A stretch of 64,000 nucleotides of DNA from Acanthoscelides obtectus (GCA_963669975.1 CAVLJG010000007.1:1340877-1404876), one strand, 5' to 3'; shown: positions 43,621-55,172, numbered from the stretch's first letter. The notes: generated by a model from the sequence alone, not told the origin. Made by a program: numbers and translations.

Positions 43621-45988
43621 AGACCTCTACTGAGCGAGGGCCGTGGTAAATGCTTGTTCCGGAAGTCGTTGTATCCAGTATACAACTTCTTCCCGTCCAA
43701 GTGATTGCGCACGCGTTAAGGAATACCTCAGTACCGATTGCCGGGTGGCGGTACAAGTCCGCCAACGGGCCACTTTAGGTCTATTTAACATCACTAATAC
43801 GTAAAAAGAAGGTGGTAGACAAGGACCAGTCGACCGAGGCAGTACCACCCGCTAGCTTTTCCCAGGGTGTCTTATAAATGTCCGCATGTTTCCACACCTA
43901 AGCTATGCAGTCGGTTATCTACCAAAACAAAGAAATTGATGATGATGGATCCCTCGAGCACTAAAAACTCCGGACGTAAACTCACTCCACTCTCGGAATG
44001 TCCGGGTGGAGGGTGGGCTCGAGGGAACAACATCGAAGATAAAATTTGTTTTTCGAACATCTGCGGGATCAACAGCAACATTGATGCTGTTCATCACTAC
44101 CTGCAATCCAATCGTCCCGCCGTGCTTTTCTTGGCGGAGACAAAAATCTCAGAGGCTGCACCGATTAACCATCTCAACTTCCCAAACTACGAGGTGCACT
44201 CCAATCTGAGAAAGAACGGGGGAGTTGTGGCTTTTGTCCGCAGCAGTCTTTCCTGCTCCAGGGATCTTTCTTTGGAATCAGACCGGAAGGACATTCTGTG
44301 GCTTCGCCTCAACTCCAAAACATCACCCAAATTTATTTGCTGCCTTTATCGCTCTCCCTCGAACCATAACTGGGATGACCTACTCGAATACCTCGCCGTC
44401 CAGATCGACTTCCTGAACATCAATCACCCCGCTTCAGAGATAGTTCTTCTCGGTGATTTCAATGCCCATAATGAGCTTTGGTTGGGCTCAAATAAGACCG
44501 ATGCAGCAGGTCGTGCAGTCGAAGCGTTCGCTCTTACTCAAGGGCTGACCCAGCTGGTGACGAGCCCTACTTTTTTCCCCCGCGTCTCGTCACACGCCAG
44601 TAGCCTGCTGGATCTCTTTCTGACCACGCATCCTGCCCCTTACAGCACTGCCGTCCTGTCCCCCCTGGGTAACTCAGATCACGGTGTTGTGGAGGTTAGG
44701 TTTCGGTCAGAAGCCGCTGTGGCCGCAGAAACTCGCACAGGCCGCAAAACTTGGCATTACGGACATGCCGACTGGGAGGGGCTCAGAGACTTCTTCTCTA
44801 GCTTTCCTTGGAGAGATGTCTGTTTCACTGACGCGGATGCGTCGACTGTCTGTTCTTCAATAACCGAAATTATCCACGTCGGAATGGACGAATACATCCC
44901 TCACACAGTGAAAGTTCCTAAACCAGGGTCCAACGGCTGGTTCAACAAATCGTGTGACACTGCTCGCCAGCAGAAGATCAAGGCCCACAGAATCTACTTA
45001 CAAAACCCCACTGTAGAGAACAGACAAGCCGACGTCGAGTCCAGAAACAAATATAACGAAGCGGTTCGCAATGCCAAAACCCAGCATGATATAAAAGTTA
45101 GGCACAGGGTAATGTCGCAGCGCAATGGCAGTCGGTATTTCTGGACGCTGGCCAAGCAGATTGAAAAGAACTTCTCACACAGTAGCCTTCCACCACTTAC
45201 GTGTCAGGATGGAACTATTGTATTCGACTCAAAGGCCAAGGCGGAAGTGCTAGCCAAGATCTTTGCTGCCAACTCCACCATGGACGTCCCCACCAACGCC
45301 CAAGTGCCGTCAATTCAAAGGGTTCCCCACACTATGCGAGAGGTAACATTCAGGCATAACACCGTAAGACGAGTGCTCTTGTCGCTCGACATCAACAAAG
45401 CTTCTGGTCCGGACTTGATTCCTGCCATTGTACTGAAGAGATGTGCAGCTGAGCTTGCTCCAGTTCTTTCGCGTCTCTTCCAGATATCTTATGAATCCGG
45501 CACCTTCCCAGAAAACTGGAAATTTGCTCATGTACAGCCCATCCCAAAAAAGGATCTAAAACCGACCCTTACAACTACAGGCCTATAGCTCTGCTTTCTG
45601 TTATAAGTAAAGTGATGGAGAGGTGCATAAATCGCGAGCTTCTGGACTACCTCGAACGTCACAGCTTGATTAGCGACAGGCAGTACGGTTTCCGGAACCA
45701 ACGATCCACAGGGGACCTCCTAGCTTACGTCACGCAACTGTGGAGTAAACTCCTCCAGTCTCATGGTGAGGCTCATGTCGTTGCTCTTGACATCACGAAA
45801 GCGTTCGATCAGCTGTGGCACGCTGCCCTCTTGAGCAAACTTCCATCCTACGGCCTCCCAGAAAAGCTTTGCAGATGGGTGGCTGACTTTATCTCTGGCC
45901 GCAAGATATCCGTCGTAATTGACGGATTCTCCTCTTCATCCCACAACGTCAACGCGGGTGTTCCCCAGGGATCGGTCTTGGCTCCAAA
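43621..45988 (+). mobile_element. LINE copy 2, 3'-deleted
   Basis: From 43769 it matches the LINE at 57271 almost base for base. The 148 bp before that (43621-43768) have no match in that copy and may be more of the 5' UTR. The match stops at GTCTTGGCTCCA (45986), in motif B of the reverse transcriptase. There it joins directly to the Sailor-like transposase C-terminal region, so the LINE's 3' end and part of its host element were lost together. Confidence 0.88.
43939..45988 (+). pseudogene. LINE endonuclease-reverse transcriptase, truncated (copy 2)
   Basis: The first in-frame ATG is 43939 (MMMDPSSTKNS). An apurinic-type endonuclease follows: SNICGINSNIDAVHHYL, VLFLAETKIS (catalytic Glu), FICCLYRSPS, VLLGDFNAHNELW (Asp and Asn) and GNSDHGVVEV (Asp-His). 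The reverse transcriptase follows with KASGPDLIPAIVLK, then ALDITKAFDQLWH. One A is missing from a run near 45546, shifting the frame, and the copy ends at GVPQGSVLAP, before the catalytic FADD box. It is otherwise very close to copy 3. Confidence 0.9.
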
Positions 45989-46452
45989 GTGACATGCAGC
46001 AACGGTTGCGCGAAAAAGGAATCCCGTTTGACGATTCATGTGTGAGAGCGGAATTGTGTGAAAAAATTAAACAGCACAAACCTGCGAACATTAGTTACGT
46101 GACTGATGAGATGGCCCGTCAATGTGGAGTCACTGTGCTGCGGTTACCGCCCTACCACTGTGAACTGAACCCAATAGAGCTCGTCTGGGCTCAAGTGAAG
46201 GGTTATATTGCGCGCCATAACACAACCTTCAAATTACCAGACGTTAAGGTTTTACTTGAGACTTCCATACAGCTAGCAACGCCCGAAGCTTGGCAGAATG
46301 CTATCCGTCATGTTGTGAAGGAAGAAACAAAAATGTGGCAGCTTGACCACCACATCGACAGCATCATAGAGCCAGTTATAGTCAATTTCAACGAGGAAAG
46401 CGATAGCGACAGTTTATTACTGTCAGATGTAAGTGGAAGCGACGATGAATAA
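45989..46452 (+). pseudogene. Sailor-like transposase, 3' part (S4)
   Basis: The frame encodes DMQQRLREKGIPFDDSCVRA, then TVLRLPPYHCELNPIELVWA with the catalytic Glu, and runs to an acidic/serine tail (VSGSDDE) like that of S2. About 80 residues present in S2, including the DNAPYHS motif with the second Asp, are missing between 43620 and here. The LINE frame happens to read through into this one. Confidence 0.87.
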
Positions 46453-46635
46453 AGGTAATTCCCAAATTTTTGACTTACAATATGTTTCAAACCACTCTTT
46501 ATTAAGCATGTGACAAATCTAGTTCACCCATGTTAAACATTCATACCCCGCCTATGAACAGCCGACTACTGGTAGTTAAGTGATGTTCACGTGAACATCG
46601 ATGAGTCATTACAGTTTTAGATAGTTATAGTATAG

Positions 46636-47708
46636 AACCGTATGAAACATCTCGCCGCCTACTGATTCTCCAAAATCTCGGACACATCCACTTTGTTCGT
46701 TCAAATGGACTCCGAGAATCTAACAAGCAATTTCTTAAACGCCACAAATGTCGAACAAATACCCGGGACCGCTTTCTTAGATTGTTACTGCTTATTACAA
46801 ACCATACGCCGGTATTATTTGACTCGAAAACCTGAAAGCTTTTCGGTATTGTTATAGCTCCCGTTTATCGATTTTCGTAGAACTCGTTTAACAGGACATA
46901 CAATGTTATATCGAAGAAAACGCAGTAATTGTGTGGAGTCTACAGAAACAGACTTTCCGAGAAGCGCAGTTTACTCGTATCCAGCGCAAATTATACAGAA
47001 GCAGCCCAGGCTAGTTAAGCTTTTATAGGAATATATACGGAAAAAATTTCGTCAAGTAGGTTGACTCTGCATTCCCTAAGCAAAGTTCATTTTAAATCCT
47101 CTGAGAAATAAGTTAGATACAAATATACATAAACATTCTTTCACTGTGCGACCAGTAGTTACTGTCCATCTGACAACGATGTCCCTTCGCACATCTGCCC
47201 GGCATCGCTGCAGCGAGTTATCGTTTATTTCGTGCATGGACCGTGTATATGTTTTCCTCGATCATGTCACATGTCTGAAAGGTGATTGGGTGCGTATAAA
47301 TATAGGAATATCAAAAAATGTTCATATACCCACCGCCACCCCTATATTCTCCTTCCCCTGAGGGTTGAACCTTACCAAAACGTTACCGCTATTAGAGCTT
47401 ATATTTTACTACTCACAAAGCTCGGGACATTTTATATCTCAATCTCCTTTTTCACATCACTTTCCACCCTTTCGTCCATTCGGAAATCCTTTCTCATTAA
47501 CGTTTTTTGGGCCACCGTCTCTACTATTTATTGAGACCTATCTTTCGTTCAACTTTTTATTATCCTCCCCAAATTAAGTGTAGGGTCACATCGGCGTAAT
47601 GGTTCTTAGGTTGTATTTTATCTTATTTACCTTGCCATCCAGTAAATTATAGCAGCATTTCTACTTTAAGAACTTCTAAAAGGCGAGACGGAATAACCAA
47701 ACTAAGAA
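46636..47708. other. Unassigned stretch
   Basis: 47155-47320 weakly shares GTCCATCTGACAACG and GCGTATAAATATA motifs with the dispersed repeat at 26840 and 36440. Small plus-strand frames (47146-47577) have no recognisable domain. Confidence 0.35.
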
Positions 47709-49107
47709 TGTACTTCTAAAAAATCCACCAGATTAAATAATTGTTGTTCCAGTAAACCAGTGAAATGTCGCGTATTGAAACGATTATACGTTTTAAGAAT
47801 GCTGAATAGATTGGCCCTAAGATGGATCCTTGTGGCACACCTACGACGACAATGGTTGGTGGTGATTTTACTACTATATAAAAATGTACTTCTAAAAAAT
47901 CCACCAGATTAAATAATTGTTGTTCCAGTAAACCAGTGAAATGTCGCGTATTGAAACGATTATACGTTTTAAGAATGCTGAATAGATTGGCCCTAAGATG
48001 GATCCTTGTGGCACACCTACGACGACAATGGTTAGTGGTGATTTTACTACTATATAAAAATGTACATCTAAAAAACCCACCAGATTAAATAATTGTTGTT
48101 CCAGTAAACCAGTGAAATGTCGCGTATTGAAACGATTATACGTTTTAAGAATGCTGAATAGATTGGCCCTCAGATGGATCCTTGTGGCACACCTACGACG
48201 ACAATGGGTGGTGGTGATTTTACTACTATATAAAAATGTACTTCTAAAAAACCCACCAGATTAAATAATTGTTGTTCCAGTAAACCAGTGAAATGTCGCG
48301 TATTGAAACGATTATACGTTTTAAGAATGCTGAATAGATTGGCCCTAAGATGGATCCTTGTGGCACACCTACGGCGACAATGGTTGGTGGTGATTTTACT
48401 ACTATATAAAAATGTACTTCTAAAAAATCCACCAGATTAAATAATTGTTGTTCCAGTAAACCAGTGAAATGTCGCGTATTGAAAAGATTATACGTTTTAA
48501 GAATGCTGAATAGATTGGCCCTAAGATGGATCCTTGTGGCACACCTACGACGACAATGGTTGGTGGTGATTTTACTACTATATAAAAATGTACTTCTAAA
48601 AAATCCACCAGATTAAATAATTGTTGTTCCAGTAAACCAGTGAAATATCGCGTATTGAAACGATTATACGTTTTAAGAATGCTGAATAGATTGGCCCTAA
48701 GATGGATCCTTGTGGCACACCTACGACGACAATGGTTGGTGGTGATTTTACTACTATATAAAAATGTACTTCTAAAAAATCCACCAGATTAAATAATTGT
48801 TGTTCCAGTAAACCAGTGAAATGTCGCGTATTGAAACGATTATACGTTTTAAGAATGCTGAATAGATTGGCCCTAAGATGGATCGTTGTGGCACACCTAC
48901 GACGACAATGGTTCGTGGTGATTTTTCTACTATATAAAAATGTACTTCTAAAAAATCCACCAGATTAAATATTTGTTGTTCCAGTAAACCAGTGAAATGT
49001 CGCGTATTGAAACGATTATACGTTTTAAGAATGCTGAATAGATTGGCCCTAAGATGGATCTTTGTGGCACACCTACGACGACAATGGTTATTGGTGATTC
49101 TACTACT
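47709..49107 (-). repeat. Eight 176-bp tandem repeats made from a reverse-transcriptase fragment
   Basis: The unit beginning TGTACTTCTAAAAAATCCAC starts at 47709, 47885, 48061, 48237, 48413, 48589, 48765 and 48941, exactly 176 bp apart with only scattered substitutions. On the minus strand each unit encodes VVGVPQGSILGPI, the motif B signature of non-LTR reverse transcriptases, and a neighbouring frame gives ANLFSILKTYN, resembling the sequence that follows that motif. 176 is not a multiple of three, so the frame changes between units and no long protein is possible. It is a satellite-like amplification of a LINE fragment. Confidence 0.93.
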
Positions 49108-49239
49108 ACTATTCGTCACCATACCATGATTAATTTATATAATAAAGCGTTACTAGTTATTTTAGCAACAAAGTTTGGTCCAATCAATCGCAAACTATGT
49201 ACTAAATTCCTATTTAAAATAAGTACGAGATATTTCCTT

Positions 49240-49610
49240 ATTTTTCTTCTTGAAATAACTTTTTTGCCACAAAAAAACGCTCCAATAGCTATTTTCAACA
49301 ACAAAATGATAAACAAACCATGGGCGTAGTGAAGAAAAACATTTAACTATTAAGTAAATTCTTTTAGTCAAACTTCTTCTGAAAGTAGTACAAACTAAAT
49401 CAATAAATCAATAAATCTTCAAAACTCCTGAACTGGAGCTCCTGAATTGAAAGACCTTTAAAACAAGGTATCACACAACCCCCCTTTCCATTTAAGATTT
49501 TAGGGTTGGTGTCACCCCCGCCCAGGGGGATGCACGTGTTAACGCGATTTTTTGTCAAACTTGTGTCCCCCTCGAAAACAAAATCCGTATATGCCACCCT
49601 GTATATGCGC
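49240..49610 (-). mobile_element. Mariner terminal repeat block (inverted relative to 34600)
   Basis: This is the reverse complement of 34600-35010, including TTTCAACAACAAAATGATAA, the GGTATCACACAACCCCCC and GGTGTCACCCCCGCC blocks and GTGTCCCCCTCGAAAAC, and ends at CCACCCTGTATATG near 49605. It has no coding part and could be a nonautonomous derivative or a deleted DUF4817-type mariner. Confidence 0.75.
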
Positions 49611-49619
49611 CGGGCAAAG

Positions 49620-50007
49620 TCATGATAAACTCAGGTCTGCAGCGATCTCAATATTTTAGATTTGCTATATATCGGATACATCTTCTCTGTAGGGCAAATA
49701 CTGGGGAGAGTGGCCCCACGCCAGAAGGGCATATGTCATTTTGCTATGGAAGTACCCATGGTAACTGGTCAACAGGACGTTTAGTCAAAACTGTGTGTTT
49801 TAAATTGCGAATTAAATAAATTATGCTTGTTAAAAATTTGGTAACATGACTGATACGTTCATCCCAGTTCAAGGAGGAGTCGATATAGACACCAAGAAAC
49901 TTCACTCGAAGTGTGATTGTCAAGGATTGAGATTTGTTTGAATTTAATGTTAATTTGTTAGCTATAAGCCAATTCTGAATGCTAGATATACTGGCCGCCG
50001 TTTCGCT
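49620..50007 (-). pseudogene. LINE reverse-transcriptase C-terminal relic
   Basis: The minus strand reads SISSIQNWLIANKLTLNSNK, then VKFLGVYIDSSLNWDERISH, the post-FADD and thumb regions of a Jockey/CR1-type reverse transcriptase. After a frame change it reads YFHSKMTYALLAWGHSP. The part before the catalytic box is missing. The 176-bp array next door on the same strand contains motif B of a similar enzyme but lies on the wrong side to be a simple continuation. Confidence 0.8.
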
Positions 50008-50009
50008 GT

Positions 50010-50576
50010 TGATGTTTGTAAATGAATCGTGGGCTGAGATCAGGCAGATTCAGACACTCCGAAATGGAGGAATTTATCGAGCAAAAATGTGCGATCGACA
50101 GTCACAAATTTCGCAGTCCTGTGTACATGATTCCATACATTTTTCACAACCTCTTGACGATCCTACCAGGTATACCATCACAGCCGACGTCAACTACGTG
50201 CCGTGAACAAAGAAATCTGGCAACGTAGGTGGTAGTGTTACTCCCGCCGCTGCTTGCTGCATCGACGCAACTCGTGCTCAAAACGCTGAGAAAACATAAC
50301 CTTTTCAATTTGTGATTTGGGAATCCCGGAGGCTGTAATTAAGAGATAAGCTTGTTTTCTAAGCTTCAAAGTGTGTGTATGTGTTCAAAGTGATCGGTGA
50401 CTATAATATATGAGAAATAGACCCCAGTTTGAGTGCTTCTGTGCTTTAAAAATAAACTAAGAAGTGTGACTGTGGCTGTTCGCGCCTCAGGACGCTAAGG
50501 ATTTCAACTATTGAAAACGTGCAAATTCAGGTTGAATTTTTCTTTTTTCATTTATCAAGTATTTGACGCAGACAAT
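50010..50576. other. Probable 5' region of the P-type relic
   Basis: No coding motif is recognisable. It lies directly upstream of the THAP-domain start and probably includes the old element's 5' untranslated DNA, but I could not find a terminal repeat. Confidence 0.3.
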
Positions 50577-52213
50577 ATGCCTCGTCGTTGCTGTGTTCCT
50601 TTATGCAATGCAAACTATAATTCTGCTTTGAAAACAGAAAGCTATGTTTCAACTTTTCGCTTCCCAAGTACCGAAAGTCTGAAAAAACAAATGGCTTATG
50701 GCAATTCCCAGAAAAAATTGGACACCTTCAAAATATTCAGCTGTGTGCAGTCGTCATTTTAGAGAATCAGATATCATCAGGACAGAAAATATAGTTTTGG
50801 CGGATGGAACAGTCCAAAATAATATACCTTTGAAATATCCAAAATTGAAAGAAAATGCTGTTCCCTCCATTTTCCCAAACTTGCCATCATATCTTTCAAA
50901 AACTGAAGCACCCAAAAGAACTGACCCAATGCAAAGAAAACAAAAATTAATTCAGAAACATGAAAAAGCTATCCAGAATTTCGATGATATGGATAAGATC
51001 AAAGACTTTCAAGAATTACATTCTTCATTTTCAAAAACTAAAGCCTCACAGAAATGGAATAATAAATTATCTGATGGAAAGCTATATTTTTATAAATTGG
51101 ATTTTGAAAATGATATCTTAACTTTGAATACACAGATTATAGTTGATGGTCAGATGAAAGTTCAGGTTGTTCATAAAGGATGTAAGCTTTCTTTTAGTGA
51201 CTTGAAGTGGGTTTTGCCATATGATCTCAAAATTACCAGATGGTCCCAATTAGAAAACCTGCTAAATAGGTATAGGTAGTTAAGAAAGCATATAAATTAA
51301 ATTATAAAACATTGCATTAAAATTCATTTGAAAGGCAAAATGTAAATTTTGTAGATAATTTATTCCATCACTCAACAATAGCTGCTATGAAAGAATTAAA
51401 GTTTAATGATGCTGCACACTTTTTGGAAATAATCAGGAATTGGTGGGATATTGTCAGTAATACAAGTGTAATAAAAGGAGAACTGAAGCGAAACGAATTT
51501 TGTAAGCCTATTACCAATAAATATGATTATAGAGTACAATTTTTAAAAAAATTCCTGATATGGTTAGAAAAATGGCATAATCTAGAGAATAATAATGGAC
51601 ACCTGACACCAGAAACGTATACAACTCTATATCAAAGCACGCTGACTCTACGTAATATAATTGAATATTCATTTAATCAATTTGACATTGAGTATGTATT
51701 GCCTGGAAAATTCACCACTGATAATTTAGAAAAACGATTTGGCAATTATACTTTTATGTGGCTGCAATTACAATGTGACATATGATGAAATTTTAAATGC
51801 TGAAAAGAAAATACGGCTGAAGCATATTTTCAATGAAAAGAAATCGTCATTTTCTTTAGCAGAAATTAAAACAAGGTTCCAAAACTGCTTAGAAACTCAA
51901 GAAATTTTGATTTCTTGGATACCAAACAAAATCCTGAAGTTTTGGATATATTTAATGAAGTATTTGAGACAAATTACTTAGCCAATTGTGACATAGAGGA
52001 TAGTACTAACACTTATATATCTGGATATGCTTCACACGCTACCTCTAAAAACCTAACTGCGAGATATGCAAATCGCTAATAGTTGAAGAAAAAGGTCCAA
52101 TAACAACAAATGTTTATTTTGATCATTTGCAAAGAGGAGGACTGTCAATTCCAACCAGTTATGCACCAATCATATTCTACCATATGTATGCCATTTTTGA
52201 ATCTATTATGTAG
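50577..52213 (+). pseudogene. P-element-type transposase relic with THAP domain
   Basis: Start ATG 50577. MPRRCCVPLCNANYNS begins a THAP zinc finger, which continues through FRFPSTESLKKQMAY and, after a frameshift near 50700, IPRKNWTPSKYSAVCSRHF (the Cys-His pair). THAP domains bind DNA in P-type transposases and in THAP9. A middle part (to 51279) reads FHKGCKLSF-like sequence but lacks clear catalytic acids, so much of the DDE region is deleted. From 51387 the C-terminal part returns: KFTTDNLEKRFGNY, CNYNVTYDEILNAEKKIR, YISGYASHATSKNL and EEKGPITTNVYFDHLQRGGL, typical of P-element relatives. There are several frameshifts. It is inactive and old. Confidence 0.87.
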
Positions 52214-53001
52214 ATAGATTGGAAATTTTCTTCTTGAAAAGCAATAATCAAAAATTTATTTTGTGTCAGTTAACCTTGTCGGCTGTGATACCATCATGTG
52301 CCTGTCTATCCGGTAACACGGCGAAAACAGGGTTAAGAGTAATCGAAAATCCTCTAAAAAGGTTGTGTGTTATTGCGACTTCCCGAGTGGCGAATTACCG
52401 GTACGAAGCCGAGGCTTAATTATTAACGGTCTAATTTTGTTTTGGATAATGGAATAATAGCGTACCGAAGGGAGATGTCGGGTAAGCCCTAACGAATTTC
52501 TGAACGGATTATGTTTTTAGGTATGTTTGATGTGTATACAGACAGATCCGGTTAAGAGAATTGAATTATTCGGTATGGGGTGAATGCCGCCTTTGACACG
52601 TTTAGCTTCCGCAAAATACATGTATACCTTCAGGGCGTGTTCTGAGTGAGTCGTGACGACAGGTCGATGGTCCTCTAAATGCTCCCGGTTGCGAGGCTGT
52701 CATTGATGTTGCTTCCAATTATTGAACCCTTAAAGAACTGTAGCCACCGGCTGGTCCTGTCATTTTGAATATAATCAAGGAATACGTACTTTTGTCTTGG
52801 AAAATGTGCGGAATTTATAAAAATGGAAAAAGAGCGATATGAATCGACTCTTGTTTTTGGAAGGGGAATCGCGCAGCGAAATCAAAGGGTGCTTAGATGC
52901 TGTATACGATGACTCTTCTCCTTCTATCGCGATCATCCAACTTTTAGATCATTGATGCAATTAAATAAAAAATACTATGCTCATTGCACTGTGGGTGTTA
53001 A
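52214..53001. other. Unassigned stretch
   Basis: No gene, RNA or terminal repeat is recognisable. It ends at the TA flanking the TIR element at 53004. Confidence 0.35.
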
Positions 53002-53003
53002 TA

Positions 53004-54889
53004 GACAGGGAGATGTGGGCAAAAATGGGTGGGTCATGAACGATAGTACTACGAGCCCCTTACCACTTCTGTTGGCCCAACTATTGTGGGAAAAGTGCAC
53101 TTCTTTGTTAATTTTGGGGCGCTGAATCCAAAAATGACAATGAAATAAAAAAAATAGTTGCGGTTTAGAAAAAAAACTTTTTATTTTTAAGGATATATTA
53201 AAAAAGTAACAAGATTCATATACTTATAAGAATCACTATATGCGCTGTCTTTTTGCTGTTCTTTTATGGATCGTTTCTGGAGCATCTCTACCAAGTGTCC
53301 AACAGTAATCTGAAACCATGGAAGGATTCCACTTTCCCTGGTACCTTTTTTCCATTGTTGAAATATCTTGATGAAAACGTTCGCCGTGCTCATCACTTAC
53401 GGCTCCGCAATTGTCAGGAAAAAAGTCCAGGTGTGAGTGTAGGAAATGTATCTTAAGAGACATTTTTTGATACGATGTCAGCATATTTTTGACAAGGGTT
53501 TTATAGTTGTCAGCTTTTCTATTTCCCAAGAAATTAGTGACCACCAGACGGAAATCATTCCAAGCAGTTTTTTCAATACCTGTTAAAGTATTTTCAAACT
53601 GTGTATCTTTCAAAATATTTCGAATCTGTGACCCAACAAAAATACCTTCTTTAACCTTTGCCTCACTTAGTCTTGGAAATTTCTGACGCAGGTATTGAAA
53701 AGCTGACCCATCTCTACCTAATGCCTTGACAAAGTTTTTCATTAGGCCCAACTTGATATGCAGTGGTGGTAATAAATTTTTTTTCGAATCTACTAATGGC
53801 ATATGCTGTACACCTGGCTCTAGGAATTGACGAACAGGCCAGTTTTCTCTGGTGTAATGAAGTGCCTTTGCCCGACTGTCCCATTCACACAAAAAACAGC
53901 AAAACTTTGTGTAGCCTAGCTGCAGCCCAAGTAAAAGTGCAACAACTTTCAAATCGCCACAAATATGCCATTGGTGCTCATCGTATTTTATGCATGTCAA
54001 TAGGTACTTCATATTGTCATATGATTCTTTCATGTGAACTGCATACCCTACAGGAAGAGATGGTAAAATATTTCCAATATGCAATAACGCTGCCTTTAAA
54101 CTCAATGTTGAAATGTCTATAAACAATCTCCATTCTTCTGGGTTTTAGTTTATATTTAAAGCCGCCAGTAAGCCGTTAATGTTACTGCAGAAAACCAAGT
54201 TATTCTCCATATTGGAAAATGGTTCTGTCTTTGTGGCGTTTACGAAAAACACATACCGAAACATCGTCTTCTAACAAGTTCCACTGCTGCAGTCTTGATC
54301 CAAGTAACTCTGCCTTACATTTTGGAAGTTCTAAATCTCTTACAAGATCCTTTAATTCTGACTGTGTTATTTTGTGCGGTTGGTGGCATGACGTGCTCGG
54401 TATAAAATCAGGATCTCTTGACGTTGATGACATATCTTCTTCCTGACTAATCACTGGATCGCCATGATCTGATTCGTTTTCTGATTCGCAAGTGTAGGAT
54501 TCTGGGGGTTTTGGACAAAATAAGCACGATGCACTTAGTGCCGTACGGAAATAATGGTGCCGGAAGCCATAACACATTTTTAATTTTCAGGAAATTTTCC
54601 ATGCGAAAAAATCAATTAATTAACGTACGACATTGTTACAGTTACCTTTCTGTAATTTTTTACATTTAAAATTTTGTTGGCATCTGCGATACTAAAGAAA
54701 GCCGTAAAAAATCATTTAGACTTTTCCTACCTCACTGGACAGAAAATTCAATTTTTCCCTGTACTTACATGTACCGCTCTCAAGTGACGGCATAGTGCTA
54801 GAAGTTATTTTTTTCATGTATTACTATCGTTCTGAGTAGGTATCCGGCTGTATCACATGACCCCCTATTTTTGCCCACATCTCCCGGTC
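53004..54889 (-). mobile_element. TIR element enclosing a truncated copy of the unclassified gene (copy 2)
   Basis: Inverted ends GACAGGGAGATGTGGGCAAA (53004) and its complement (to 54889) match over 35 bp with three mismatches. Both are flanked by TA (53002-53003, 54890-54891). Just inside the left end, 53050-53081 is a different terminal repeat, the CGAGCCCC end of the 30333-33981 element. So either that element, 5'-truncated, inserted into this one, or this one captured it. Only about 46 bp of non-gene sequence lies on the left and about 300 bp on the right. Confidence 0.82.
53236..54577 (-). pseudogene. Unclassified candidate DDE protein, 5'-truncated (copy 2)
   Basis: Minus strand. It matches the gene at 31066-32746 from the KPPESYTCESENESDHGD region to the end. 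It preserves stretches broken in copy 1: LGYTKFCCFLCEWDSRAK has Lys where copy 1 has a stop, and STMEKRYQGKWNPS remains in frame to a KRTAKRQRI terminus. HICGDLKVV, PPLHIKLGLM and DEHGERFHQD are present. The Cys-rich N-terminus is replaced by unrelated sequence (MCYGFRHHYFRTALSASC). Damage includes a frameshift near 54215, a stop near 54147 and a 12-bp in-frame deletion before SLKIHFLHSHLDFF. Read together, the two copies define the C-terminal ~430 residues. Confidence 0.75.
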
Positions 54890-54911
54890 TATAAGGTATG
54901 GAGTGCCATTG

Positions 54912-55090
54912 CAAGATCCACTTTTTCAGCAGAACAGTGCACGACCTCATGTCGCACGTGTTAGTTTAGACCATTTAGAAGCATCCGTGGTGAGTCTGGT
55001 TTAGGGGCCTCCTCGATCTCCAGATCTTTCCCCCGTCGAACATGTATGTGACATGATGCAACATTAAACGCACCCTCCACAAACTTTGGG
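54912..55090 (+). pseudogene. Tc1 (DD34E) relic with Asp-to-Asn change
   Basis: The plus strand reads DPLFQQNSARPHVARVSLDH, where the second catalytic Asp of the QQDNARPH motif has become Asn, and then PPRSPDLSPVEHVCDMMQH with the catalytic Glu. Thirty-four residues separate them. Stops interrupt at 54995 and 55066. It resembles Tc1 copies A-F in the HVWDMM region but is clearly diverged. Confidence 0.7.
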
Positions 55091-55094
55091 GGCT

Positions 55095-55140
55095 TATATG
55101 ACAAATAATTTTCGTATTGGACCTAAAATACTGCCTTGTG
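55095..55140 (-). other. Tiny LINE fragment (RT motif B)
   Basis: The minus strand reads NKVDIPQGSILGPI, the VPQGSILGP-type motif of non-LTR reverse transcriptases. No more of the enzyme can be recognised on either side. It is not a unit of the 176-bp array. Confidence 0.55.
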
Positions 55141-55172
55141 GTATATCTACCTTATTACAAATGAAATGTATA

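Larger units (their letters stand above)
42543..46632 (+). mobile_element. Sailor-like transposon split by a LINE (S4)
   Basis: The ends CTATACTACAACTATTTAAA (42540) and its near-complement ending at 46635 are inverted repeats. They continue through ACTGTAATGACTCAT (42561-42575 and the complement at 46600-46614), about 35 bp in all. TA duplications are ambiguous because TATA occurs at both edges. The interior holds a transposase whose two halves (to 43620 and from 45989) are separated by LINE copy 2. Confidence 0.85.

Noticed and set aside
47716..49122. Repeated 62-codon minus-strand frames as a possible gene family
   Set aside because: They are the same 176-bp unit read eight times. The unit length is not a multiple of three and each frame stops at the unit border.
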